Shown: positions 1-8,113 of the stretch, one piece after another
Layout of the letters: every line of letters starts with the position of its first letter
How positions within the stretch are numbered: position 1 is the first letter of the stretch
NCBI GenBank assembly: GCA_004282745.1
Contig: SHMT01000034.1
Span: 1 to 45,697, forward strand
Length of the DNA: 45,697 bases
Reading direction: 5' to 3'
Source of the DNA: Candidatus Scalindua sp. SCAELEC01
GTDB taxonomy: Bacteria; Planctomycetota; Brocadiia; Brocadiales; Scalinduaceae
Program-made: the position numbers and the translations under genes
The notes under the pieces: generated by a model
Seen by the model: only the letters and a program-made list of their open reading frames with translations
Database searches by the model: none
What the model was told of the DNA's origin: nothing

Positions 1-58
1 CTTTGTGTGCGGCTTTCAGGCTAGATATTTCTTCTTGTGATAGGGTAAACGGTGTCAT
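1..58 (-). CDS. Partial IS630-like transposase, N-terminal 19 residues
   Basis: An ATG at 58 on the minus strand opens a frame that runs off the left edge and reads MTPFTLSQEEISSLKAAHK. The pattern of an 'LSxEE...L..A.' helix at the extreme N-terminus is typical of IS630/Tc1-type transposases, whose first helix starts a helix-turn-helix. This is recognition from a very short piece, so the family call is tentative. A 14-bp palindrome (92-105) and an inverted repeat (124-133 with 175-184) lie just upstream and could belong to the end of the element. Confidence 0.4.
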   Translation of the reverse strand, partial: MTPFTLSQEEISSLKAAHK

Positions 59-369
59 AAAAGAATTATGACATATTCATGCACGTTTGTCTCGAGAATT
101 CTCGAATTTTATTTCGCGATTAGTATAGTATAGTTGCGGGTCGACAGATATCAACCCTGCTTATGAGACGGCATCTATACTATACGTTACCCTAGAGATT
201 CAGCCAGGCCATTGAAAGAAAACTATACCCTTAAAAGGCACGCTACTTGCGTTCTTTAGGATTTGAGATCTATGAATTGTAAGAGAGAAGTCAGGAGTCA
301 GAATGAAAAGAGAACCTATTACAAGATTTACGATTTAAGAATTACGAATTAAAAGGGAGAAGTCAGAAT
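59..369. other. Gene-free spacer with palindrome and inverted repeat
   Basis: No coding frame is seen. The stretch has a perfect 14-bp palindrome TCGAGAATTCTCGA at 92-105, an inverted repeat TATAGTATAG (124-133) / CTATACTATA (175-184), and from about 270 onward the simple 'ttacgattt / gaattacgaatt / gtcaggagtcagaat' sequence that flanks every decayed four-helix-bundle gene in this window. Confidence 0.6.
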
Positions 370-736
370 AAAAAGAGCGCCATTAAAAGTTTTCAGGAAC
401 TGGTTGTTTGGCAAAAGGCTCATGAATTAGTTTTGTCTGTTTATCGGTTCAGTAAAGAATTTCCAAAATCTGAGATTTACGGATTAACTTCACAAATAAG
501 GCGAACTGCTATTTCTGTTCCTGCAAACATAGCTGAGGGGTTCAAAAAAAAAAGGCAAAGCAGACAAATGTAGATTTATGAATATTGCACAAGGATCATG
601 AGAAGAATGCAGATATTATTTAATATTAGCTAGAGACCTTGAATATAGAGAAAATAATAATTTGATACACCAACTTGAAGAGGTAAGTAAGCTACTTGAA
701 TCATATTCATCTACTATTCTGAATTCTGTCTCCTGA
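370..736 (+). pseudogene. Decayed four helix bundle (S23-type) protein gene
   Basis: The first part reads KSFQELVVWQKAHELV..., then YGLTSQIRRTAISVPANIAEG, the signature of the four helix bundle / S23 rRNA intervening-sequence protein family (about 115-125 residues). After the run of A residues near 545-555 the reading frame shifts, and the rest continues as GKADKCRFMNIAQGS-stop-EECRYYLILARDLEYREN and on to LLESYSSTILNSVS. The gene therefore has a homopolymer frameshift, one in-frame TGA, and an AAT in place of the expected ATG start. It is a recent pseudogene and the best-preserved of several copies in the spacers of this locus. Confidence 0.8.
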
Positions 737-812
737 CTTCTGAATTCTCTTTACAAAATGAAAGAGTTCAAAAAAATCGTAATTCGTAATTCGTAAATCA
801 GAAATATTTTCC
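734..812 (+). repeat. Spacer module, copy A, upstream of the FecR-MopE pseudopilin
   Basis: The sequence runs CTTCTGAATTCT, then ACAAAATGAAAGAGTTCAA, then repeats of TAATTCGTAA and AAATCAGAAAT. Closely similar sequence lies at 4869-4944, 10105-10180 and, shortened, 15168-15227, each time just upstream of a gene of the secretion locus. It is the 3' flank of the four-helix-bundle element. Whether it has promoter activity is unknown. Confidence 0.6.
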
Positions 813-837
813 AACTTTTTCTGATTCGAGAGTTATT

Positions 838-3033
838 ATGATGAAAAAAATATTACTCTGCGGCAAAAACGGATTCTCCCTCATCGAGATCATGATTACG
901 ATGACCATCGTAGCGGTTCTGGGAGGCATTGCAACGGTCGCCATACTCAAAGAACGTAGTGCATTTTACCAGACTGCATGTATGAGCAACCTGAGACAGA
1001 TATCTCAGGGCATGCAGATCTACTACAACGAAAACGGGAAATTTCCAAAGGATGGCTACCCCGATGACGGCAATGACCCCCTCCCCCTCTCTACCGAACT
1101 TGCCAACTATGTACCAGAAAAGAGTCTCTTTATCTGCCCCGAAGACGACGATCCTGTCACTACCGCCAACTTTGCAAGCTATGACCCCTATTACGTTGCA
1201 CGTAAGGACCCCGACGATGTTGACAAACTCCTCATCGGATGTCCCCACCATAGAGAGGCGAAAAAGGCGACAAACCTCCTCGGCGCAGGTACAACAAATA
1301 TCACCAATGTTGATACCGTACTCGTAAACGGCCAGGAGATACCTCCCGATGGCACATCTGCCGAGAGGGTCATAAGCAACGTAAACGATGAAATGACCTT
1401 TGTTGATGGAAGCAGAGTAAAGATCACCAATTCCCAGGCAGGGTATGGGACATACCTCGTCCAGTCAGTGCGACTAGCAGACGGAACCCTCTACAGTATC
1501 ATACGGGTCGAGGACGAGGGGACAATCGATGTCCAGGTTACGGCCGGCTCCAAATTCGAGGTAGTAACACCGAGTGCCATTATCGGGGTACGGGGTACCC
1601 GGTTTACGGTCCAGACCCTTAATGCCAACAACGCCACGACCGTTACCATGATAACGGGAACGGTTGATGTCATGGACCGCGAAACTGGCACAGTGATAAA
1701 ATTATCCATCGACGGTACAACAACTGCCACCATTGATGATCTAGATGATGGCGTAGACAATGATGGTGATGGATATACGGGCAACCAGGGAGATTGTGAC
1801 GATGCCAATCCAATTGTCCATCCGGGAGCAGGTGAGATACTTGATAACGGAATAGACGATGACTGTAATCCTGCCACTCCTGACAGCTCGCAGGATATCG
1901 ATAGTGATGGAGATGGGTTTACCGGGAACCAGGGGGACTGTGATGACGGCAATCCAAACGTCAACCCCGGTGTGGCTGAGATAGCTGATAACGGGATTGA
2001 CGATGACTGTAATCCGGCTACCCCAGATAGCTCCTCTGATATCGATAATGACGGTGACGGGTTTACCGAGAACCAGGGGGATTGTGACGATGCAGATCCG
2101 GCAATTAATCCAGGAGCTACGGAGGTATTTGATGGCGTAGATAATAACTGTGACGGGCAGACCGATGAAGGATTTACGGATACTGATGGTGATGGTTATA
2201 CACTTGAAGTTGATGACTGTAACGATGCAGATCCGGCAATTAACCCGGGAGCTACGGAGGTGTTTGATGGCGTAGATAATAACTGTGACGGGCAGACTGA
2301 TGAAGGATTTACGGATGCCGATGGTGATGGTTATACACTTGAAGTTGATGACTGTAACGATGCTGATGCCTCTATTAACCCGGGTGCTGCGGAGGTGTTT
2401 GATGGCGTAGATAACAACTGTGACGGCCAGACCGATGAAGGATTTACGGATGCCGATGGTGATGGATTTGCCCTTGAGGTTGATGATTGTGATGACACCA
2501 ATCCAAACGTTAATTCAGGAATGGCTGAGATAGCTGATAACGGGATTGACGATGACTGTAATCCTGCTACCCCGGATAGCAGCTCAGGTGATCAGGCACT
2601 AATAGACTTTATCAATAACCCTGCAAATAGTTCAACTGCCGTTGCAAATTATCTTGTGAGCGAATCGCCACTATCAGATGCCGTACTGATAGCAATGATA
2701 AACCGAAGTCCTTCATTATCTTCCGGTGACAATGAGAATATCCTAAACTTAGCGAGCAATAACCCACTATCTGATAATGTACTTATTGCAGCAATAAATG
2801 AAGGTACAATAATGAACTCCTTTGAGTGGACCATGCAAAACAATAGTCCATTATCAGAAAATGTTCTTAATTCAATGATAAATAATGATACACTCATGAC
2901 ATCCAGAGAGTATAAAGATATCCTTGTTCTTAATTCTCCATTGCCACTGAATATTTTAGGCCAGGTCATTGCCGGTACACCCTCACTGAAAACAAATGAC
3001 CTAACTAAGGTTTTAGCAGCGAATGGGATGTAA
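838..3033 (+). CDS. Pseudopilin-FecR-MopE repeat fusion protein
   Basis: A 731-residue protein with an unusual domain order. Residues 1-12 are a class III prepilin leader cut after Gly12, followed by FSLIE with Glu at +5 and a hydrophobic helix. A pseudopilin-like stretch follows to about 160. Residues about 165-290 look like a FecR domain (TPSAIIGVRGTRFTV, then TGTVDV). Residues about 302-586 are six MopE-type putative metal-binding repeats with DxDGDG, DCDD or DCND, and DNNCDGQTDEG or DDDCNPATPD signatures, rich in Asp and probably binding calcium or another metal. The last about 145 residues are four further repeats built on SPLSxNVL. The start is ATG ATG at 838/841 with a weak ribosome site. 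It probably acts as a minor or tip pseudopilin exposed outside the inner membrane; that role is inferred from the leader. Confidence 0.75.
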   Translation: MMKKILLCGKNGFSLIEIMITMTIVAVLGGIATVAILKERSAFYQTACMSNLRQISQGMQIYYNENGKFPKDGYPDDGNDPLPLSTELANYVPEKSLFICPEDDDPVTTANFASYDPYYVARKDPDDVDKLLIGCPHHREAKKATNLLGAGTTNITNVDTVLVNGQEIPPDGTSAERVISNVNDEMTFVDGSRVKITNSQAGYGTYLVQSVRLADGTLYSIIRVEDEGTIDVQVTAGSKFEVVTPSAIIGVRGTRFTVQTLNANNATTVTMITGTVDVMDRETGTVIKLSIDGTTTATIDDLDDGVDNDGDGYTGNQGDCDDANPIVHPGAGEILDNGIDDDCNPATPDSSQDIDSDGDGFTGNQGDCDDGNPNVNPGVAEIADNGIDDDCNPATPDSSSDIDNDGDGFTENQGDCDDADPAINPGATEVFDGVDNNCDGQTDEGFTDTDGDGYTLEVDDCNDADPAINPGATEVFDGVDNNCDGQTDEGFTDADGDGYTLEVDDCNDADASINPGAAEVFDGVDNNCDGQTDEGFTDADGDGFALEVDDCDDTNPNVNSGMAEIADNGIDDDCNPATPDSSSGDQALIDFINNPANSSTAVANYLVSESPLSDAVLIAMINRSPSLSSGDNENILNLASNNPLSDNVLIAAINEGTIMNSFEWTMQNNSPLSENVLNSMINNDTLMTSREYKDILVLNSPLPLNILGQVIAGTPSLKTNDLTKVLAANGM
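2089..2493 (+). repeat. Three tandem 135-nt units coding for MopE repeats
   Basis: Units start at 2089, 2224 and 2359, exactly 135 nt (45 codons) apart, and are nearly identical at the nucleotide level (GATGCAGATCCGGCAATTAA in the first two). The protein unit carries INPGA, EVFDGVDNNCDGQTDEG and FTDxDGDGY. Such identity points to recent duplication and likely copy-number variation. Confidence 0.85.
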
Positions 3034-3228
3034 ATAAAATAAATAATTACGAATTACGATTTTAGATTTACGAATTGAAAGAGAGAAAAGAGAAGCCAAA
3101 ATCCAGAATTCAGAAGTCAGGAGTCAGAATGAAAAGAATGCCAATTTTGGATTTACGAGTTACGATTTATGATTTAATAATCTAGATCTTTGATAAAGTA
3201 TCACGACAACATTGAGGATCGTTTCAAA
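3034..3228. other. Spacer of simple four-helix-element flank sequence
   Basis: No gene. The stretch consists of the recurring 5' flank words of the four-helix element (gaattacgattt, gaattcagaagtcaggagtcagaatgaaaag in pieces), showing that another copy of that element once stood here. Confidence 0.55.
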
Positions 3229-3511
3229 AGTGATTCGTAGGTCAAAAGGGTTCAAGGGGTAAAGGATTCAAGTGAAATGCTTAACTTTTAAAGACTTAAA
3301 GGTTTGGCAAAAAGTACAAAGCTTACTTTAACCAGGACGCAGAGAATTAGAAAAAGAGTGATGTAAAATATGAAGGGAGTTATTCATTATGCGATGGAAT
3401 TTGCCGGGTGGTCAACAGATTACCGTAAGTTTCCTTTCAAGCGCAGCTTGACATAAACTCTGCGACCTCTGCGCCTCTGCGTTGAAACAAAACAGTAAAG
3501 GCGTAATGCAC
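3229..3511 (+). repeat. Long spacer repeat, copy 1 (with copy at 4431-4732)
   Basis: About 283 bp, nearly identical to 4431-4732. It opens with AGTGATTCGTAGGTCAAAAG, contains a scrap of four-helix-bundle coding sequence (LKVWQKVQSLL), and encloses a MITE-like element at 3330-3483 whose left inverted repeat is shortened here. After it, 3512-3600 still reads as the C-terminal part of a four-helix-bundle protein (QFEEVSKLHESYSSTIL). Confidence 0.8.
3330..3483. mobile_element. MITE-like element, copy with damaged left end
   Basis: The right terminal repeat is CTCTGCGACCTCTGCGCCTC plus TGCGTT (3458-3483). The left end (3330-3344) keeps only AACCAGGACGCAGAG. The interior matches the intact copy at 4540-4704. 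It codes for nothing recognisable. Confidence 0.65.
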
Positions 3512-3622
3512 AATTTGAAGAGGTAAGTAAACTACATGAGTCGTATTCATCTACTATTTTGTATTCTGAATGCTGGATTCTAAAAGCTGCATGAAAGATT
3601 AAAAAAGGAGCTCACATAAGCC

Positions 3623-4252
3623 ATGGATATCGGTACCTTACTGGGAATACAAGTTAAAGGATTAGAAACACAACTAACAACCGAACTCATCGGAATGGAG
3701 GAAGGAGAATATTTAATACTCAAGATGCCTCCTCTACGTGAGCTGGGACTTACGGCTACCATATTATACAGAGGAAATGATATTTCGGTTAAATACAAAC
3801 ATAAGGGTACTATCTTTGGTTTCAGTTCTCACATACTTGGCTTTATTACCAATCCGGTACAACTCATCTTTGTTGATTACCCAAGCAAGTTTGAGAGCTT
3901 TGGCCTTCAAAGTAATAAAAGAATTCCGTGCCATCTTCATGCTCATGTGAAAATTTCAGACAATTTAATAGAAGGCTCCATTACCGATATAAGCGCAAGC
4001 GGGTGTCATTTTGTTGCGGATATTCAAAATATTGAACATTACCTTAAATCAATAGAGACAGACAGGGAAATCAGTATTACCTTCAAGGTGCCGGTTTTGG
4101 AGAAAAAACTAACCATAACATCAGTACAGAAGAACATACGCAAAAATGCATCAGATATCGGAATTGGTATAGAATTCATTAATATGGATATTGACACGAA
4201 AGCAATTCTTTCAGGCTCTCTTTTAAAAATGAAAAACAACTCAAATGAATAA
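3623..4252 (+). CDS. YcgR-like PilZ domain protein
   Basis: A 209-residue soluble protein. Residues 1-90 resemble the YcgR N-terminal beta-barrel (GMEEGEYLILKMP at about 24-36), and residues about 95-200 are a PilZ domain. The second PilZ motif D/NxSxxG is present as DISASG (122-127). The first motif, usually RxxxR, is degenerate: Arg100 is kept but the second Arg is His104. PilZ proteins bind cyclic di-GMP and act on flagella, pili or secretion ATPases. Here it stands between a pseudopilin and a GGDEF protein and upstream of two MshEN ATPases, so a role in the pseudopilus machine is likely. A clear AGGAG lies about 12 nt upstream of the ATG. Binding is uncertain because of His104. Confidence 0.75.
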   Translation: MDIGTLLGIQVKGLETQLTTELIGMEEGEYLILKMPPLRELGLTATILYRGNDISVKYKHKGTIFGFSSHILGFITNPVQLIFVDYPSKFESFGLQSNKRIPCHLHAHVKISDNLIEGSITDISASGCHFVADIQNIEHYLKSIETDREISITFKVPVLEKKLTITSVQKNIRKNASDIGIGIEFINMDIDTKAILSGSLLKMKNNSNE

Positions 4253-4430
4253 TGATTCACCCCAGACCGGGCATGAAACCGCTGAATGCAAAGAAGATAA
4301 TGAGAGATGAAAGAAGAAGACAGGGGTCAGAATTCAGGAGTCAGAATGAAAAAAAGTCGGTTAAAAGATTTCAGGGACTGGTTGTTTTGCAAAAGGTGCA
4401 ACAGGTATCTTAACGCAGAGAGTTAAAATG
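4253..4430. other. Spacer with a four-helix-bundle remnant
   Basis: No intact gene. It contains the 5' flank words of the four-helix element and a decayed start of the gene (GATTTCAGGGACTGGTTGTT, compare the FQELVVWQK codons at about 391-417). Confidence 0.5.
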
Positions 4431-4732
4431 AGTGATTGGTAGATCAAAAGGATTCAAGGGGTAAAGGGGTAAAGGATTCAAGTGAAATGCTTAACTTTTA
4501 AAGACTAAAAGGTTTGGCAAAAGGTACAAAGCTTACTTTAACGCAGAGGCGCAGAGGACGCAGAGAATTAGAAAAAGAGTGATGTAAAATAGGAAGGGAG
4601 TTATTCATTATGCGATCGTATTTGCCGGGTAGTCAACAGATTACCGTAAGTTTCCTTTCAAGCGCAGTTTGACATCAACTCTGCGACCTCTGCGCCTCTG
4701 CGTTGAAACAAAACAGTAAAGGCGTAATGCAC
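4431..4732 (+). repeat. Long spacer repeat, copy 2 (with copy at 3229-3511)
   Basis: About 302 bp matching 3229-3511. The differences are a duplicated GGTAAAGG stretch and an intact left end of the enclosed MITE-like element. As in copy 1, a four-helix C-terminal scrap follows (LEDVSILLES, about 4766-4800). Confidence 0.8.
4540..4704. mobile_element. MITE-like element, intact 26-bp terminal inverted repeats
   Basis: A 165-bp element. The left end AACGCAGAGGCGCAGAGGAC plus GCAGAG (4540-4565) and the reverse complement of 4679-4704 differ at one base of 26. The interior has no coding capacity. It sits inside a decayed four-helix-bundle gene. A relative with a different interior lies at 13551-13655. 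The mobilising transposase is not in the window. Confidence 0.8.
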
Positions 4733-4868
4733 TAATGTTTAACATTAAGATTTCTAAACAATCCACTTGAAGATGTAAGTATATTACTTGAGTCAACTCG
4801 TACATGAGCCATACTCAGTTACCATTCTGTATTTGACTCACCCGCCTGAATGATCTAGTTGGGCAGGT

Positions 4869-4944
4869 GACTTCTGAATTCTTTATATAAAATGAAAGAT
4901 TTCAAAAACAAATAGTAATTCGTAATCCTTAAATTTGAAATCGA
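4869..4944 (+). repeat. Spacer module, copy B, upstream of the receiver-GGDEF gene
   Basis: CTTCTGAATTCT, then TATATAAAATGAAAGATTTC, then AGTAATTCGTAA. This is the same module as at 734, 10105 and 15168. The TATATAAAAT stretch would make a reasonable -10 box, but no matching -35 is obvious. Confidence 0.55.
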
Positions 4945-5003
4945 TAAAGATGTTTCTTCAAACAGGAGAATAGTATGCTTGATGCAAGCGATGGGAGATA
5001 CCG

Positions 5004-5921
5004 ATGAATCATAAAGTTCTTTTTGTAGATGACGAACCCAACATATTAATGTCATACAACCGTATGTTGAAAAAACTGTTCTGCATCGAGACTGCCCTTG
5101 GAGGTGAACAGGGGTTGAGAAAAGTCAATAACGGTGGGGCTTTTTCGGTTGTTGTTTCCGACCTCCAAATGCCCGTCATGAATGGGCTCCAGTTCCTCTC
5201 CTCTGTTAAGGGGATTATGCCTGATTGTGCATGCATAATCCTTACCGGTAAAGCTGATCTCAATAAGGCCATAGAGGCCGTAAACCAGGGCAACATATTT
5301 CGGTTTCTGACCAAACCCTGCGAGCCAGAGACACTCATTGCAGCAATTAATGATGGAATTGAATATAATAACCAATCCCTGCTGGAAAGAGAACTCAATA
5401 AAAAGAATCTGGTATTGGCTATAACAGATGCACTTACGGGATGCTTAAACCGTACCTATATGGATGCTCATCTCACCAACGAGATCAAGAGAGCGAGGAG
5501 ATATAGGCATTCGTTTTCCGTTATCATGTGTGATATAGATGATTTCAAAAAAATTAACGATACTTACGGACACGTAGCGGGAGATGAGGTACTAAAACTT
5601 TTTGCTCAAAGCATAAAGAGCACTATTAGAAAAGACCTCGATTGGCTTGTTCGCTACGGAGGTGAGGAGTTCCTGCTTGTGCTTCCAGAGATAGGAATTG
5701 AGGGAGCCACCATTTTAGCAGAAAGGCTCTGCAAAGATCTTGCTCAAAAAACTATAAAAATTAAAGATCAAGAGATACAGATTACGGCAAGTTTTGGTCT
5801 GGCAGGGTTTGCCCATGACACGCCACAGGAAAAAACCTCACCTGAATTTCTGATTACGGCAGCGGATGCTTTACTTTACCAGGCAAAAACTCAGGGGAAA
5901 AACAGGGTTGTCGTGCAGTAA
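5004..5921 (+). CDS. Receiver-GGDEF diguanylate cyclase
   Basis: A 305-residue response regulator. The receiver domain (1-120) has Asp9/Asp10, phospho-acceptor Asp53 and Lys104. The GGDEF domain (about 135-305) has TDALTGCLNR, DIDDFKKINDTYGH and the active site GGEEF at 219-223, so synthesis of cyclic di-GMP from GTP is expected. The inhibitory I-site, normally RxxD five residues before the motif, reads KDLD here (210-213), so product feedback may be weak. A GGAG lies about 9 nt before the ATG. The gene lies between a PilZ protein and two secretion ATPases with MshEN domains, which are natural targets for its product. The partner kinase is not adjacent. Confidence 0.9.
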   Translation: MNHKVLFVDDEPNILMSYNRMLKKLFCIETALGGEQGLRKVNNGGAFSVVVSDLQMPVMNGLQFLSSVKGIMPDCACIILTGKADLNKAIEAVNQGNIFRFLTKPCEPETLIAAINDGIEYNNQSLLERELNKKNLVLAITDALTGCLNRTYMDAHLTNEIKRARRYRHSFSVIMCDIDDFKKINDTYGHVAGDEVLKLFAQSIKSTIRKDLDWLVRYGGEEFLLVLPEIGIEGATILAERLCKDLAQKTIKIKDQEIQITASFGLAGFAHDTPQEKTSPEFLITAADALLYQAKTQGKNRVVVQ

Positions 5922-6400
5922 TTCTTAATTCTCTTCACTATATTCTTGTAAAAAAAGAGAAATCAAACTAATAGGATGCAGATTTTCGAAAATTTATGCG
6001 GATTGTAACATAAAAAGAGGTAACATCCTAACTCATAAATAGATAGAATTGAAATTAGTACACGAACGTTGCTCACACATCTCTAATTTTGGTGGTCTGC
6101 CCTTGTCAGCTTGTTTCCCCTTCCATTCCTTGCTAACCACGAAAATTAAGTATCAAAAAACGCACAAAGCAACCGATACTACTTCTGTATAGAATAAATA
6201 TTCGACCGGTAATACAAAAACAGGGATTGTCGTAAGATCCAATAGTCTGGATTTTTAAACTCATAACAACTCTTCCCTTCTCTCAATGACACAGCCTGTT
6301 CCTTATATGATTTAGACAGGTAGATACAGAGATCATGTCTATTTTACCGGATACATCATGAGCGCATACGCCAAATCTTTTCTATAAACAAAAAGCTGAT
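5922..6400. other. Gene-free stretch upstream of the ATPase genes
   Basis: About 480 bp with stops in all frames and no recognisable repeat family. It probably holds the promoter of the ATPase pair, but I could not pick convincing -35/-10 or sigma-54 boxes. Confidence 0.5.
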
Positions 6401-8104
6401 TTGAACAATATGAATACTACACGAAAAGCAATAGGACAGTTACTAAAAGAAAAGGGATTTATTACTCAAGAACAGTTAGATAACGCATTGGAGCAACAGA
6501 AGATGCTGTCTACCCGATTGGGTGATGTAATAGTAAAGATGGGTTTTGCCCATCCTGAACAAATTACCAATTGTCTCGCGGAACAATTTGATTATAAAGT
6601 TGTTGATCCTTTAGCTATCGCTATTCCCGATGACGTTATCAACATTACTACCAAAGATATCGTTAAGCAGTATAATATCATCCCTATTGCCAGACAAAAT
6701 GGTCTTCTTATTGTAGCAACAAGTGACCCACTCGACATAAACATCCAGGAAAACTTGCGTTTTATCCTCGATTATGACATAGAATGCGTACTGGCAACGA
6801 GAGATAATATTGAGAACGCCATAAAGAAATATTATGAAAAAGAGACGGTCTCCTTATTAGGTAACATATGTAATGATCTCAAGGGGTTAGCACTCAAAGC
6901 CTCCGAAAACAACAACTTCGGAACAGAGGATCCGGAAAATTCTGAATCACCTATTGTGAGACTTGTCATGCACATTTTTAAAGAGGCCGTTAAGATGCGG
7001 ACCAGCGACATACATATTGAACCGTTGTCAACGAATATTAATATACGATTCAGGATTGATGGTGTCTGTCATGATATGCATACCATTACAAAAAACGTAC
7101 ATGAGGCATTGGTTTGCAGGATAAAGATACTTGCAAATATGGACATTACTGAAACAAGAAAACCTCAAGATGGGAGAATCTCAGCAAATGTCAGTGGGAA
7201 ACAGACGGACATCAGGGTGAGTACCATACCATCCACATGTGGTGAAAGTATCACTATGAGGTTATTAGATAAATCATCGTCACTCATTAAACTGAAGAGT
7301 GTCGGCCTCTCAGAAAATGATCATAATAACATCAAGGACCTATTAAGCAGGCCGAATGGTATCATTTTGATCACCGGTCCTACCGGTAGTGGAAAAACAA
7401 CCACACTATATGCAGCCATAAACGAGATTAACCCCAAAGAAAACAAAATAATTACCGTAGAAGATCCTATAGAATATGACCTGAGAGGAATTAATCAGTG
7501 TGAGGTCAAAGAGAAGGTAGGTCTGACTTTTCCTAAAATTCTCCGTTCTATGCTTCGACAGGACCCCAACGTCATAGTCGTTGGTGAAATTCGTGATATT
7601 GAGACAGCAGAAATTGCCGTTTCAACATCATTAACAGGACACCTTGTATTAAGCACACTCCATACAAATGATGCACCATCTGCGATAACAAGGCTGACCG
7701 AAATGGGGATAAAACCATTTCTCTTATCAGCATCCGTTAACGCAATCTTGGCTCAACGTCTTGTGAGAGTTATCTGTCCTTCATGTAAAACACCACAAAC
7801 AGAAAACAGAGAGAGCTTAAACGATCTGGGGTTAAACAGAGAGGATATTGAAGATTTTGTATCTTTCCACGGGCAAGGATGTAACTATTGTAACAACACT
7901 GGCTATTTTGGAAGAGTGGGGATATTTGAGTTTCTCTCTTTAACGCCTGAATTAAAGGAAGCAATTCACAGAAAAGTGCCAACAAACGAATTAAGAAAGA
8001 TCGCCCATTCCGAAGGAATGACATCGCTAAAGGATGATGGATTGAGATTGGTCCGTGCCGGGATTACGACCCTGGAAGAGTTATTAAGAATATCAAACGA
8101 TTAA
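6401..8104 (+). CDS. GspE/PilB-type secretion ATPase with MshEN domain (first of two)
   Basis: A 567-residue hexameric ATPase expected to power pseudopilus assembly from the cytoplasmic side. The N-terminus is an MshEN domain with the canonical layout of two 24-residue motifs (10-33 and 39-62) split by a 5-residue spacer. The second is RLGDVIVKMG...LAEQ with Arg39 and Gln62; the first has Ala10 where Arg is usual. MshEN domains bind cyclic di-GMP. The ATPase core has Walker A GPTGSGKT at 326-333, an Asp box (VEDPIEYDL), Walker B (VIVVGEIRD), a His box (TGHLVLSTLHTND), and a tetracysteine zinc site C459/C462 and C494/C497. The frame opens with TTG at 6401; ATG at 6410 is an alternative start. 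It is followed 9 bp later by a second ATPase gene. Confidence 0.9.
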   Translation: MNNMNTTRKAIGQLLKEKGFITQEQLDNALEQQKMLSTRLGDVIVKMGFAHPEQITNCLAEQFDYKVVDPLAIAIPDDVINITTKDIVKQYNIIPIARQNGLLIVATSDPLDINIQENLRFILDYDIECVLATRDNIENAIKKYYEKETVSLLGNICNDLKGLALKASENNNFGTEDPENSESPIVRLVMHIFKEAVKMRTSDIHIEPLSTNINIRFRIDGVCHDMHTITKNVHEALVCRIKILANMDITETRKPQDGRISANVSGKQTDIRVSTIPSTCGESITMRLLDKSSSLIKLKSVGLSENDHNNIKDLLSRPNGIILITGPTGSGKTTTLYAAINEINPKENKIITVEDPIEYDLRGINQCEVKEKVGLTFPKILRSMLRQDPNVIVVGEIRDIETAEIAVSTSLTGHLVLSTLHTNDAPSAITRLTEMGIKPFLLSASVNAILAQRLVRVICPSCKTPQTENRESLNDLGLNREDIEDFVSFHGQGCNYCNNTGYFGRVGIFEFLSLTPELKEAIHRKVPTNELRKIAHSEGMTSLKDDGLRLVRAGITTLEELLRISND

Positions 8105-8113
8105 GGAATAGTT

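Noticed and set aside
1491-1964. Long antisense open frame (157 codons) under the MopE gene
   Set aside because: It is caused by the biased codons of the Asp-rich repeats on the other strand; it reads as a low-complexity Ser/Pro string.
2089-2493. CRISPR array
   Set aside because: The repeats are in-frame coding units without unique spacers. No CRISPR-like array or cas gene was seen in the window.
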